This document shows positions 1 through 12,500 of a DNA stretch of 64,000 nt, one piece after another (positions within the stretch are counted from its first letter, which is position 1; every line of letters starts with the position of its first letter). The stretch is taken from positions 23,972,700 through 24,036,699 of the forward strand of contig CM050657.1 in NCBI GenBank assembly GCA_027574665.1, given 5' to 3'. The position numbers were made by a program, and so were the translations under genes. The notes under the pieces are model-generated. The model was not told the origin of the DNA. It saw only the letters and a program-made list of their open reading frames with translations, and did not search any database. Origin of the DNA: Rhynochetos jubatus. Lineage: Eukaryota > Chordata > Aves > Eurypygiformes > Rhynochetidae.

Positions 1-1056
1 GCAGAGAGCTATTAATGAAATTTAAAATAACAAGGTATCAGAAAAACTGTAATAAGTAGTAACCCCCCAGAAATCTTTCAGTGAAGAAAATCTAATCAGT
101 GGGAAAGAAAGATTGGAAATGCCTTTGGTTCACTGTTTTTCATACTATCAACGTAACTCCAGAACACAATTTCCAATTGAAAATACAGCATGGAACAAGA
201 CCTCCAGGTGCCTGCACAGCAGACACAGACAGTAAGTTCATCAGGCACCAAATGGTGCAAAGGGGTAATTTTAGTTTACCACTTCTCTAGGAACTGCATC
301 AGGTAGAAACGCTTTCAGATAGGTACATGCAGATAGGGGTCTTAACATCAATACACTATAGCTAGATATCCTTGATCTGCTCAGGATCAGGTTTTGGTCT
401 CCTGACCAGAAGCTGACTTAAAAAAACCCCAACAAGTACAGCAGGGCCCTCTGAAGTGTTCAGATTTGAGCCTCCAATACCACCAGGTTTCTCAAGACTA
501 TCAGTGTCAGAAGCAGAGTTCATACAGAGGGATTCCTGCAGCTGATGCTGGTTTATCCTTACAGACTTGAGGCTTGAATCCTGGTGAATGGAACACAGGA
601 GAGGCAGATGATATGGCTGCTGGGCATCAGAACACATCCAACTCAATGGGGTGAATTCTGATGTTAAAAGACTATTATGTTGTCCCCAGGCAAGGGCTTC
701 AGACTAAATTCTGAAGAGCAAAAAATTTAAAGAGAAGCTTCAAAAACACCCACCAGAGCTGAAGCAATATTCAAGTGCCCCACTACAGAGTTAAGCTACC
801 AAATCAAAATAAAGTAAGATGACTTGAAAGGTTATCGCACAACTTGCATGGAACAGCAACAAAAAGCTCTAATTAATCCAAGTGGTTAATAGGACATGCT
901 ACTGATTACAGACGGGAAGAGAATCAAAGATAGGATTTCCTGGGTACTCCTTCAGGTTTAGCCAAAACAAAAACCTAAATCACAACACTATTCAGTTTTC
1001 AGCATTTAGCATTATATACATGCAAATACTGAAAAAATATAGGCACATTAGTTTAC
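1..1056 (-). other. PER3: PER3 intron 3 (left part, runs off the window)
   Basis: The exon encoding the next PER segment (the helix-rich block before PAS-A, expected to read like SEQSA...QKELMKTLKELK) was looked for on the minus strand and is not here. A 94-codon open frame at 362-646 has no PER similarity and no supporting splice sites. The stretch is otherwise plain AT-rich intron. Confidence 0.7.
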
Positions 1057-1125
1057 CTGCATCCACTGCTAGACTGATTGTGTTCAGAGTTCGCAATCAT
1101 CAGACTAAACGCATTTGAGCTTGAA
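1057..1125 (-). CDS. PER3: PER3 coding exon 3 (period circadian regulator 3)
   Basis: This 69-bp internal exon on the minus strand is bounded by an acceptor (TTATTCTAG, AG at 1127-1126) and a donor (GTAAAC beginning at 1056). Read in the phase left by the preceding exon, it encodes a serine-rich start, then AFSLMIANSEHN, then QSSSGC. This closely resembles the PER1/PER2 N-terminal segment FSLM-AKSEHNPSTSGC that lies ahead of the first PAS domain. Both boundaries are phase 2, so the exon length is a multiple of three. PER proteins bind CRY and repress CLOCK-BMAL1 in the nucleus; the PAS domains that do this are encoded further left, outside the window. The family is certain from the sequence. 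PER3 rather than PER2 rests on VAMP3 lying in the same orientation nearby. Confidence 0.9.
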
Positions 1126-1698
1126 CTAGAATAAGGAAAGATAGAAAGAGATTAACATTAGTCAGTCTAACAGGCATATTTAGCTCATTTTAGTTTTATA
1201 TTTTCCTATGAATGACTTGCTATCTAGGAAAAAAAAAAAAAATCTACAACTTGAAAAGCTGCTGCCTGCTACAACAAATGGAAACTATAGCTGTTACACA
1301 TTTGTTCAAGAAGGTTCTTACTATAGCTTTGCTCTGTACACTAAGCTGTGATCTAAAAGATGAAAATAGCACAGATGCAACCTTACACAAAAATAGACAC
1401 CTTTGGATATAAAATTATGGAAGTTGGTTTACAAGAAAATCTATAAATAAGGCCAATTAAACATGCAATGATGAGAAGAAATATTCAGACTAAGCTGGCC
1501 CCGTGGAACACTAGAGGGTCTCTCTATCAATTATAATATTACACAATTTACATCACATAAGAGAACAAGTTAACTAGAACACTCAACTTCAACCTGAAGA
1601 TACACTTTATACCGCAGCTGTTATTCAGAAATTAGATTCAAATGGAAAAAGCCTTTAGTGACAAAAATAAGTGAAATTTATTTAATATTAGATACTAC
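1126..1698 (-). other. PER3: PER3 intron 2
   Basis: The interval between the donor of exon 2 (1698) and the acceptor of exon 3 (1126). It holds a short A-run near 1230 and no repeat or reading frame I can support. Confidence 0.85.
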
Positions 1699-2091
1699 CT
1701 TTTATGACAGTCTGAAGATTCCATGAGCATTGCTGAATCTTTCCCATTTTCATCAGATTCATGGCCATGAGAATCATGCCCACTCGAGTAGTTTTCATTT
1801 GTGTCATTTCCACTGAAGTCATTTCCACTGGATCCACTGCTCATTTCAATATCTTCCTGAAGAACTTCATGAGAGTGTTCAGGCTTTGACTGAATTTCTG
1901 ACTCTTCAGCAATCATCTGGCTGTGGTTATTTGCAAGTCCAGAATAATCGCTCATTTTCTGTTGCTCTTTTAAAGAGAATGATGAAGAAATGTTTCCACT
2001 GATACCAGGTTGCTGCTCAGGGTTCTGCTCCTCAGTGCTAGAGTAAAACCCCCTGAACTTGACAGAGTCCATGGTACACGCATTAGAAACA
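1699..2091 (-). CDS. PER3: PER3 exon 2: translation start and acidic/serine N-terminus
   Basis: The exon begins after an acceptor at 2093-2092 (CTTGGCAG) and carries 19 nt of 5' UTR. The start codon is at 2072-2070 in a good context (ACC ATG G). The coding part runs 124 codons plus two bases to a donor (AAAAG|GTAGTA) at 1698. The first residues are MDSVKFRGFYSSTEEQ. Residues of about 75-120 hold the PER hallmark EMSSGSSGNDFSGNDTNEN and a Ser/Gly/His/Asp-rich run, then a DENGK and MLMESSD segment. The same EMSSGSSG signature occurs near the N-terminus of PER1 and PER2. The split last codon joins exon 3 in frame (AG|T, Ser). No upstream in-frame ATG is needed. This is the most 5' coding exon; the promoter is about 19 kb to the right. 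Confidence 0.93.
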
Positions 2092-5000
2092 CTGCCAAGA
2101 TCAAGAGCAAATCAAGCCATATTCAGAATTTTCTCTCTGTACAAATTCTCTCCGGAAGTACAGACCCAGAAATCTGAGGAGGAAGGGAAGGAAGAAAAAA
2201 AAATTATTTTCTTATTTGCCTTTGCTGACAACTGGAATTGTCACTGACAGATAAAATTAAAAATAAGTGATATTCATGGTTAATATAGTCAGCATTTCAA
2301 CAGCGAGAAGTTAAATATAACTGCAAACCTAACAATGTTTTATCGTGGAAAACATTTATTTTTTAGTAAAAACCCACACAAAAAGAAGAAATGGAACATA
2401 ACATTTAAAACTGCTTATAAGTTTAGATATTCACTGGTTTTCTATTCTCCCACTTAATGCTTGACGATTTTACTGCCTGGATTTGGACAACAGCTATTAT
2501 TATGTTCAATGAAACCATTCCCCTGGCTTCCAGTTTACCCTGATAAACAGAGATTGCATTCAGACATCAGATGACTCCTTACTCAGTTTGGAGGTTGTTT
2601 GGGGTTGTTCTTTAAATACATAGTCTTTTTTTTTTCTTTTAAGATCAGTTCTGTCATTTTGACCAATCCTTCATTTCTTTGTACAAGAGCCATGTAGGTA
2701 GGTAGACTGAACGTACAGTAGGAACAGGAAAACTCGGTACACAAACCAGCATATTTATCAACAACAAAAATTCTAAGACAAATATGCCTGAGAAGAATTT
2801 TATCTATTGATTACCACTAATTGTGGGGGTGTCTGTGTGTGGAAATTCTTCATTGTTTAGAAAAGTAAGCTTAAAACAAAACAAATCCCTGCTTTTAAAG
2901 CAAATTCTAATGCACCAGGCTCAGAATGTATACTGATGTGAATTAAGAACACACTAATACTGAAGAGCCATCACAGAAGTACTCAAGAGCAGTTCAACTT
3001 AATGAATAAAATAAAGATACTTAATCTGACTCATTTCCTCGTTCATTTCAGCAACTCAGAGTCAACAACACCACTAAACCATGAACTAAGATTCTCTGAA
3101 CAACATAATTCATCATCAGGGGAAAAAAGGGTTGTTTTTAAAACAACAGACCTGTGTTTGTTCCTTCCTCTTTGTTCCTTTAAAATATTCAAGATTACAG
3201 TTGTTGATTAATAAACCTCTGACTGCAATAACAAAGTCAATGAAAAAAAAATCTCTGTTTTGCTAATATTAACTGCAGCAGCTTCCTTTTAAGCAGAAAT
3301 ATATATTTTTTTAGAAAGCCTGTAACAGAAAACATTAACCTAATCATCATTTAAAACACACTGTGACTGAACTCCCATCAGCCCCAGCCAAAAAAAGCAC
3401 TGAAACTATTTTCTCACCCCCCTAATTGCTGTTTTTCCTGACATTTTATATTTACTTTGAGTTTTTCAGAAGAAAATACTACTCATCTCCTTGTTTGGCC
3501 AAAGTAATATGCAAGATACCTGTCTTCATTTGAAAGAGGAAGTATACTTTAAGGACATTCATTTCAGCTAGCAGTAATGGTATACAAATATCAATAATTT
3601 TTTTCCCCTTTATGAGATTATTCATATATACTTAATTACAGGCAATAATTTAAAAAATCCTTTGGTTAGTGTAAAATATACCAACCCTGCACTTCTGTGC
3701 GTATTCACTTCAGGTACTCTAATCCAAACTAAAAGGATACCCTGTTATGCTGTTGCACTGAACAGTAGTAGACCTACAAAGTGTAAATTACTGCCTGTAT
3801 AACAGTTTTTTCTGGACTAAGTAAGCCACTTCTGTCTTAAAAGTTACATAACTGGAACATGCAAAAAAGAGTATTTACTCTTTGATTTAAACTGTAGTAT
3901 TACTTCACAATGGCACATAGTCTGGTGGCCAATGATTAACTACATCACACAGTTCATCTCCGATTTAATCTCTCTGGTAGACAGAGCTCACGCTTTCACT
4001 TGCCTTACTTAGCTAGACATACTAATGAAGTTCGGTCCCTGTATCCAGTTCATTCTCACCACACATACTCCTAAGAGCCTGGCTGGTTAGAGGTACCCCT
4101 GCTACCATCTGCAGCATCACAGCCTGATCGTAACGCTGCAGGCCTAGCCACAACTCATTTTACCTGAGAGTAATTGAAGTCTCAGGAGAGTGACTACAGA
4201 AGGTAGCACTGGGAATACCTATATGGACAGCCCATAAGACAAACCCCCTCTTACTGTAAAGGTGAGGAGCATTTTATAAATGTGTTAATCCATTCTCACC
4301 CAGAAATGCTCCTACCACTACTTCAAGTATTGCAAAAGTAAAAGCGTGTCAAGTTAAACAGCGTTCTGAGAGTGGGTTAAGTTATTCCTCATGTGTAATC
4401 TGTACTATCATTTCTCAGAGGGTACTGAGGTTGTAAAGTTCTGCAGAGGATTCAGCAAACTACTCAGCTAGCAATGGGATGGCTTTACCTTCTCCATGAA
4501 GGTTAAAGGTAACCTTGGAGATCATCTACAGCATTTTGATCCCTTGAAATAAATGCCTTATGCACATCAAAATTACACAAGTTAACCCCATCATGATTAA
4601 AAGGAAGCTTTCTGGAGAGAAAAAAAAAGGCAGACAGAATCACCTGAAACGGAGGTCTGACATGTAGGAAAACAAGGCAAGATCGAACATTCCTCATACT
4701 ATATTGTGCCCAAAGTAGGGCGCTCCTCCTATTTTTCTGACAAAATGTCACTTAGAGCTTCAGATACAAGAGAAAGACCAACCAAAACAACACTATCTGC
4801 TAGTAAACTGTTACATAATTTCTTTAGAGGTCGGGGGAAAAAAAGCTCTCAAAAAAACAACTCAACCAGCTGTGAGCTGCTGTACTTAAATACCTTAAAG
4901 AAAACTATATAAACCACTACTGATAGGTTCCTAAGCATCAACTGCCAAAAGACAGACTCTAAGCATAGCCCTAAATTCCCTAAAGATAATTAGTCCAATA

Positions 5001-8000
5001 TTACAGTAATGCATATAACCAGAAAATTGTGCTATTGATGGGAAGAGTCAGGACTGTACTACAGCCTTCCCACTCTGAATGCAAACATTTTGTATTTCCA
5101 TCTTTAAGTGTAAGAAACCTCTTCTCCCAAATTCTGAGGCCAAAGAGTATTACAGATGCCGTAGTATTTTCAGACTCGAGAGTTGTCCACAATTCTTTTT
5201 TTTCTGAACATTTCTTTGGAAAATTATTTCCCCAAAGCCTTTTAAACATCCAAAGATGATAGAAGAGTCAATGAAATTGAGCCACAGCTAGCACGTGGCA
5301 TGTAAAGTCCTACAGTTTGAAGTTCTCAGCTGTTAAACTATGGGTGAGTGATTTTTTCCACCTCCAATTGTCATCTACTGCCTCATGTCCTCTCTTCTTT
5401 CCCTGACACGTAGGCTGGCTTCTGCCAGGTATTCAGAGGAATAGTGCTACTTTAGGTGGGAGAGACTCATTCCCAGAATATATATAAGCTGTCCAATAAC
5501 TCTAGAGGAATTTCCTGTGCCTTCTTGAACAAGAGTTGAGTAATTAAAAGCCCTGAAACATCGAGTGTGATTGAAAGTTATTTTTCTTCTAAGCAATGAG
5601 TTCAAATTAAGAGAATCACGAACAGAAAAGTAGGAAGTACTGGCCTACAGGACATACCATGTGAATTTTCTTCCTCTTGATAGCTGGCAGAAACTTGTGT
5701 CAGGAAACACTTAAGTTGTGTTACTTCTGTATCTAACTAGCAACACACCAAAGCTTCTCCAGCTTTGCCCACAGTAAGTACCTACACAGTTCCTACATAA
5801 CTGCATTACAGTGACTAGGTTTTGGAGCCCAAGGAACACAGAGCCAGCAACAAAGATGAGTATCCCAGTAATGGAGACGATACAAGTTTGACCTTTTAAA
5901 AGGTATCTTGTGAGAAGAACTGGCTCAACTATTGAGGTGGAATGGTGTTCTTAGACCGGACTGGAAGATTAATGCCACTGAAAGTCAGTCTTGCACAAAA
6001 TTTATTCTGTTTCAAAGTCTTGAAAGTCTCATTGCCAGAGGCACACAGCAGAGTAAGGAATATAGGAAGAATAAATAGGAAAGAACAAGAAAAACAATAT
6101 GATACACTTCCAAGAGCTTCTGGAGAAAGAAGGAAGAGAAGTGTTTGTAAACCAAGAGCTTGTATAATAAATAAAAAAGCCAAGATCCCCCAAAGTAGCA
6201 ATGTTAATATATGCCATTAGTTTTCAGAGATTTTCTAAGAAGAGATTAGAGTGACTGTGAAAAAAGAACAGACTGGCAATTACACTACACCATGCTCTGT
6301 GCCTGTCATTTTAGATAAGAACTGATGCATCTGGCTAGACTTCACTCTCAGACAGAGGGAGGCCTTAAATGGAACATCTGCATGCATTCGCAAGCATCAC
6401 ACGAACACTTCAGGAGCACAGGGGGTCAGTCATCCTGAGAGATTAATTAACATTGAAACTAATCTCATTCAAGATGCCATAATAAATTGCACATATTCAT
6501 CCTACTTATATGCTTGAATCCATTTCCAATCAATAACCAAACAAGAGTGAATAGGTAAAAGCTAGCATGCTTTCCCAGTCTAAGGTTCTCTCCTCTTACC
6601 ACAGTTGGACAGAGGTAATTGCATCTCATACCAAGATCAGTAAGCAAGTGCAGACAGCCATGTGGAAACACAGCAAGAGCTCTTTTAGGTTTGGGCTTGA
6701 GAGAAGTACATTAAGCTAGGGGGTTGGGGTTTTTCCCCTTTCTCTTTTGCTACATTCTAAACTTTTACCAGAGACTGTCTGTTTTGCCCGTTAGTAAGAA
6801 CATTTTAATCTTAAACTGGCACCAGTTAATCTTGATTTTAAGGCAACTGGTTCACAAAAAACATTCTACTCTTCTAGACAGAGCAAACCTCCCTAAGTCA
6901 CTCTGGCAAAGACCAGAACTCTAAGATCTGATGCGGTGTATGAAAAAGGCAATATAATTTCACTGAGCACTAAGGACAAATGTAGGCATTAAGATGCCAA
7001 GTTAGATGTGCAGAAAATGTCTTCTGGTTATTCATTAGCTACAGTAGCTCCTTTGTCCTGCAATAAAACAATGGAAACAGCCTGAACCTTAAGGGTCCCC
7101 AGAAAAACCTAAATAGGTATGGACAACTACTTGAAGAAATAAGAGGGTTTCTCAAAAGCATAAACCCATTAAGATGGGCTTTGGGACACCAAGGAGGCAA
7201 ATTTCTTTTGAAACTATGGCATTTGAACTCAAATAACTTGTTTCAGCAGAGATCTGGTCACATTCAGAGAACAGATTTTTCCAGATTTCTTTTCACACAC
7301 AAAAAAAAAAAATCTCATGTCTAGTACTGGCATTTGAAGAATGAAAAACTAACAGTCCAGAAACAAAATCATCCAATTCAAGAACAAAGCAAGAGGAGAA
7401 TAACTGAAGATTTGAGTCTAAATTTGCAATTATATAAGCTTTCCAGTATTCCCAAATGAAGTAAAACACCACAGTTTGACTATACTTCAGACATGCGACT
7501 ATTGGAGGACTGTCAGCTGTACTGGCACCTCACTTCCTAATGGTGAGGATTCAATTTTACTGAAGATCTTGTCAACAAGAAGAGTTTCCACGGCTTCTGG
7601 ATGATTGCTTTGCAAAATGGTAAAAGCTCTCTCATTTGTATGATAAATAACTAGCAGGGGTTTAATCGCATCATGCAATTTTAGAGAAAATGGAAAATTA
7701 ACATCTACAATGAATGCATTCTCCCGTTGCAATTAGTCAATAATTAAATGCTTGGTAGTAGCAAAACGTCAGGAAAAATGTTGAAAAACAAACAATAATC
7801 CAAGAAGTGACCTGTCTAACTCTATGACTTCACCAGTAACACTGAGAGCTTCGGTTTTTTGTGGCAACAGACAGAACACTTTCACCAGGACACTTCCTAG
7901 GAAAGGGGTGGGGAGAAAGATAACACTATTCTTGGACTTCACTATAAGAAAAAGTATCAAAAGATGTTTAACAATTTCCTGCAAGACTTTTGGAATAAAA

Positions 8001-9370
8001 ACTTGTTTTAACTAGATTCCTTATCTCATTGCAAGTCATCATAAACAACTTTGCTCTTTTTCTTCATAAGGAATGAGGTGTAAGTCAGAATTTTCTGCTT
8101 ACAACAATAAAATTATCAACAACATCCAGAATATCACAAGTGCTTCCATGAAAATCTGAATTTCCCAGCATTCATTTCACAATTTGTTGATAAGGGTTCA
8201 CCCTTCAGTTCAAGAGAATTGTGAGCACAGGACTTTTATTTTATTTAAATAAAAGTTAGTAATATCTTTGTAAAGGTGATCCTAATTAACTACTGCTTAC
8301 ATCTGCCACTTTACAACAGAGGAACTGACCAAGCCATAGCCATGGTCCAGAGCCATCCAAGTGCCACCCTGAATTTATAGCAGCACCTGTGTAGGAAGAG
8401 GTCAGTGTAAGCACCAGGCCACAACCCTTGCATTCATAGCAAGGATGCTTCCAACCCGATTGTTTCCGCAGTGAAGAAACTCAAACATGAATGTAAGTAT
8501 AGTTTAGGCTAAAAAATGTCTTGCTTCAAACAAGGTAACTCGCAGTTTATACACCAAAAATAGTTCTGAATGAGTGTATAAATAACTGAAATCACAGTTC
8601 TAAGATAAAAACAAACACAGAACTATGTATTTTCTGCATAAGCTCAGGATGGGTGGGGGGAAGCATCTTTCTACTAACGCAAATTGTAACAAGTGTGCAT
8701 GTTTCTTACCTGGTTTTAATATGAAAAGTTGGTAAAAGTGTTTATCAAGCTCCCTCCCAGCTAGCATCAAAAGCATGAAGTGCCTAGGTCCAGAGTCTCC
8801 CACATGCATTTAATTCTTGTCTCATCCTCTTCTACTGGAAATCTTTGACCATTACAGAGTCCGGACACCTCTACAACTATAAAATATAAAAGAAATACCT
8901 GGGCCCCCCAACAGTGTCCTCTTCAAACAGATACCAGAGAGATGCTGATAGTTATGCCAAGCCTATGCAGATAAACGGTTAAACATGAAACTGTCATCCA
9001 GCAGAGGAATCAGATACAAATTTGCATTTTAAACACTTATGGTCTAAAGTAAGGTCTTATAGAGCTTTAACATAACACGATCTTCTACACTAGATAACCC
9101 TTCCAATTCACTATCAGTATGGTATCATGCTACATACACACACAGTATATACATAATCTGCATGGGCTGACACAGCCACTAAGAACAAAGGGCCAACATC
9201 TCCAGTAGATAATAAAGCCAAATGACTGATGTAGTCAACAGGAGCTCCAAGTACTTATGAAATTTGCCTACAGTATCTTTTTAACACCTGGTCTAAACTT
9301 ATCTACACCGTTGTAGGCTTGGTATGAGCATCAAGGAGTTTACTAGGCAGTTACAAAATTGCAATTCACC

Positions 9371-9590
9371 CTATCACAGAATGGTTGAGGTCAAAAGGGA
9401 CCCATGGAGATCATCTTGTTCAATCCCCTTGTTCAGGCAGAGTCACCTAGAGCAGGCTGCTCAGGACCACCTCCCAGATGACTTTTGATATGTCATAAGG
9501 GATGGAGATTCCACAGCCAGTCTGGGCAACCTGTTCAGTACTCAATCACCCTCACAGTAAAAAAATATCTCCTTACATTTAGAAGTCTGT
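9371..9590 (-). mobile_element. Old CR1 LINE fragment (3' end)
   Basis: Bases from ATCACAGAATGG through the CCACAG...GGGCAACCTGTTCAGT and CTCACAGTAAAA blocks match the reverse complement of the avian CR1 3' UTR. The copy has many substitutions relative to the two fresher CR1 copies in this window, so it is an old insertion. Its 3' end faces left, which places the element on the minus strand. It has no coding content. Confidence 0.85.
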
Positions 9591-12500
9591 ACTAACCAAG
9601 TCCATCCACACTATTATTCTTCCTAAGAAAAACAGTTTCCCAAGAAAGAAACTGAGAATGTGGGGAAAAAAAGAAATCCAAGAACCCTTCTATTAAATCT
9701 AGGAAACTAATTCTATTGGTACATGCCACTGCCATGTAACATGGTAAAATAAAAATCAGAAGGTCAGAAGATCAACCTTTGTGTGGCAACCAACTGCATC
9801 ACTAAGTGTTTCATTTGAATATGCAGAAGAAATACTTGGAACAAAAGTTTGGAACAGCGTTCAGATTCCAAGCTAACCATTTTGGAAGACAGCCCACATT
9901 AACATACCTTAATTTAAAAGGGTACACGTCTACCAACTGTTAAAAGTACATTTGTGTTGGCCAGACTTAAGGAAGAATTTATTCACAGCATTCCATTCCG
10001 CGTAACATTGCAAAGCTGATACCAGTTCTACATGTCTCAGATTATGACACAAATCTGTATACACTGGATCTTTAAATGCCTGCCTTTATCATATATTGAT
10101 AAAACAGAATTTATTATGGACTCTATCTCTGATGATGAGAAGTGTTAGAAATTGCCTTAGCTGGAGATACTTGCAGATTTTGCAATTTTTATCTCGGACA
10201 CTGAAAATGCAGAATGTCTTTCAGCTCTAGTTAAATCCTGGTTTAAAGAACATTAACTCATCTCCCTGTGATCTATATTTCCTTAATGAAGTTAAGTTTC
10301 TACCTTCCCTAATTAAGATCCACAAGAAGTTAACCACAAAAATCTCACCTGACTATTTATGATTGACAGCACTTCTCTAATTTGATGACCTCCATGACAT
10401 TTTCATAGATTAAAAAGGAAGTTTGACAGTCTAGATTTGAAGAGGATATTCGCAGTAGCAGCATGTACCATTTTAATTGAGTATAATACTGGCTTCATCT
10501 ACTTAATGAATTTAGGAAGACATTAAGAAAAAAAACAGTCCTTGTAAACTACTTAGAATTCTCATGATAAGCCATTATACACCTTAACTGAAAGCTAAGG
10601 CAAACCTAAGCCAAAACAGGCTTTTTATTGGTTTGAGCAGAACTAGAGGCAGTCAAATCTAATGTTCTAGTCTTCTATTACTTATCAGAGGAAATGTACA
10701 GGTGGCCGAGTATGCCCAAATCCCGAAAGAACTAAGAGTTCATCCATGTATGACACCACAAGAAGGTCTTTTACACAGAGGGAAGTACTATTTGATCAGT
10801 ATAGAAAGAACATAGTACTTTTGATAACATTTCCTTTGATACCAAGATAGATCTACTCTAAGCATAGAAGTCTTCAAATATCAGAAAAGAATGAACCACC
10901 TGCTTTAGGGAACACACCTGTATTACAGGATCCCAACCAAGTTCACTTTCTGTAGAGAAGTGAAGTCACACCTGCAGCATTGAAAAGAAAACATCAGCTT
11001 TAAGAACTTACTCTGATCGCATTTTGTAGCCACAGAAAAACATTTTTTTCGGTCATTTATGCTAATCAGACACTATAGTATTAATCCTCATAAGCCTCAA
11101 CTACAATTTCATCTGTATTTGAATATTACGCTAGTCCCCAGAACTGATATCTACCCTTCCCTTTCCTGGGCCAATACTGTCCCATGATCAGATCACGTAC
11201 AACAAAACCACTTGGATAAACTTTCTTTGCATGAGAAATGACATGCTTCTACCATTCTCCTTTAATCTCTCAGCTGTTTCCTTTTTTACTCCACAATCAC
11301 CATCAGTTTTTTTCGTTTTCAAGATGTTTCCACAATTCTGACCATCCATTTTGCTTTCTTGATCCATCACACATCCCACCCGAGTTGTAATGAGCCCTTT
11401 TTGTCATCAGCTTCTCACACATGGAACCTAAACATAAGTCAGCATCTCTGATGCCATGTGTTCAACTTCACAGACAGACATGAGAATAGTATCAGCCTGT
11501 TAGAAAGCAGAGCAAAACTGACCAAAAAGTACTGTTGGAAGCTGTGACCTGCTTTCTAAATCAAAGCTTAGAGGCATACCATTTTCCTTTCTCCTCCTGA
11601 GCTATCATCCTGAATATGTGAGTAATACCAGACACTTTGTTTTCTGGACCACCAGAATTTTTTGCATCATTGAAGTTTCTTAAAACACCCGCAAGAGCAG
11701 CCAAATGACTGAAGTTGTCAATAAACTCCTGTACAGCAAAAAACGCAGATGTAGCACTTGATACTGGATACTACACTTAGCTGCAGTTTCCTGAAGATTT
11801 AGAGAAGCCACACCATTTCCATGATTCATACAACACATCTTTAAAAAGGTAATGCCCTGAATATCCTTTTATTTTTCATCATTCTGCCATTAGAACTCAA
11901 ATGAAGCATCCAAAGCAATAACAAGTTGAGACACACTGAGAAATAACTGATATTATAAATCACTTGCTTGGGGACAGCATAAGACACTCACCTTAATGAA
12001 TGTACTAATCACAATCTTTGCAAATCTGAAAGTGTCATCCACATATTCCTATTAAAAAAAAAACAAACAAGTTTTATAAGCAGGATAAAAAAGTATGTAT
12101 GAAACATAAGCCAAGTCCATTTAACAATTCAATACAAGTCTAGCCATGTAAAATACATATTCCACAGGTGAGAAACAGCTATAAAGACTACAAATTCAAA
12201 ATGAGACAAGTTACAACAAATGTTATGGATAAAACTATTTCTTTATTACTGTAACCTAAGTTCTAAATTGGTTCCTTGAGCAACATACTGAATTTACTTC
12301 CTTCTATAAATGTAAGAAACCCCTCAAAATTTCATCTCCATGATCTTAATTTACTGTTAGAACACCGTTTAGATAATACAGATTTCACAGTGCACTTCAA
12401 AAATCAACCATTCGCTCATCTGAGAGCATCCAAGCAGAAGAATGAGTATTATTTAGTATAAAATTTGGGATCACATATTTGAATTCAAGTTACGTTTCTC

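Noticed and set aside
362-646. 94-codon minus-strand frame downstream of PER3 exon 3
   Set aside because: It does not resemble the expected next PER segment and lacks an acceptor in the required phase. Treated as chance.
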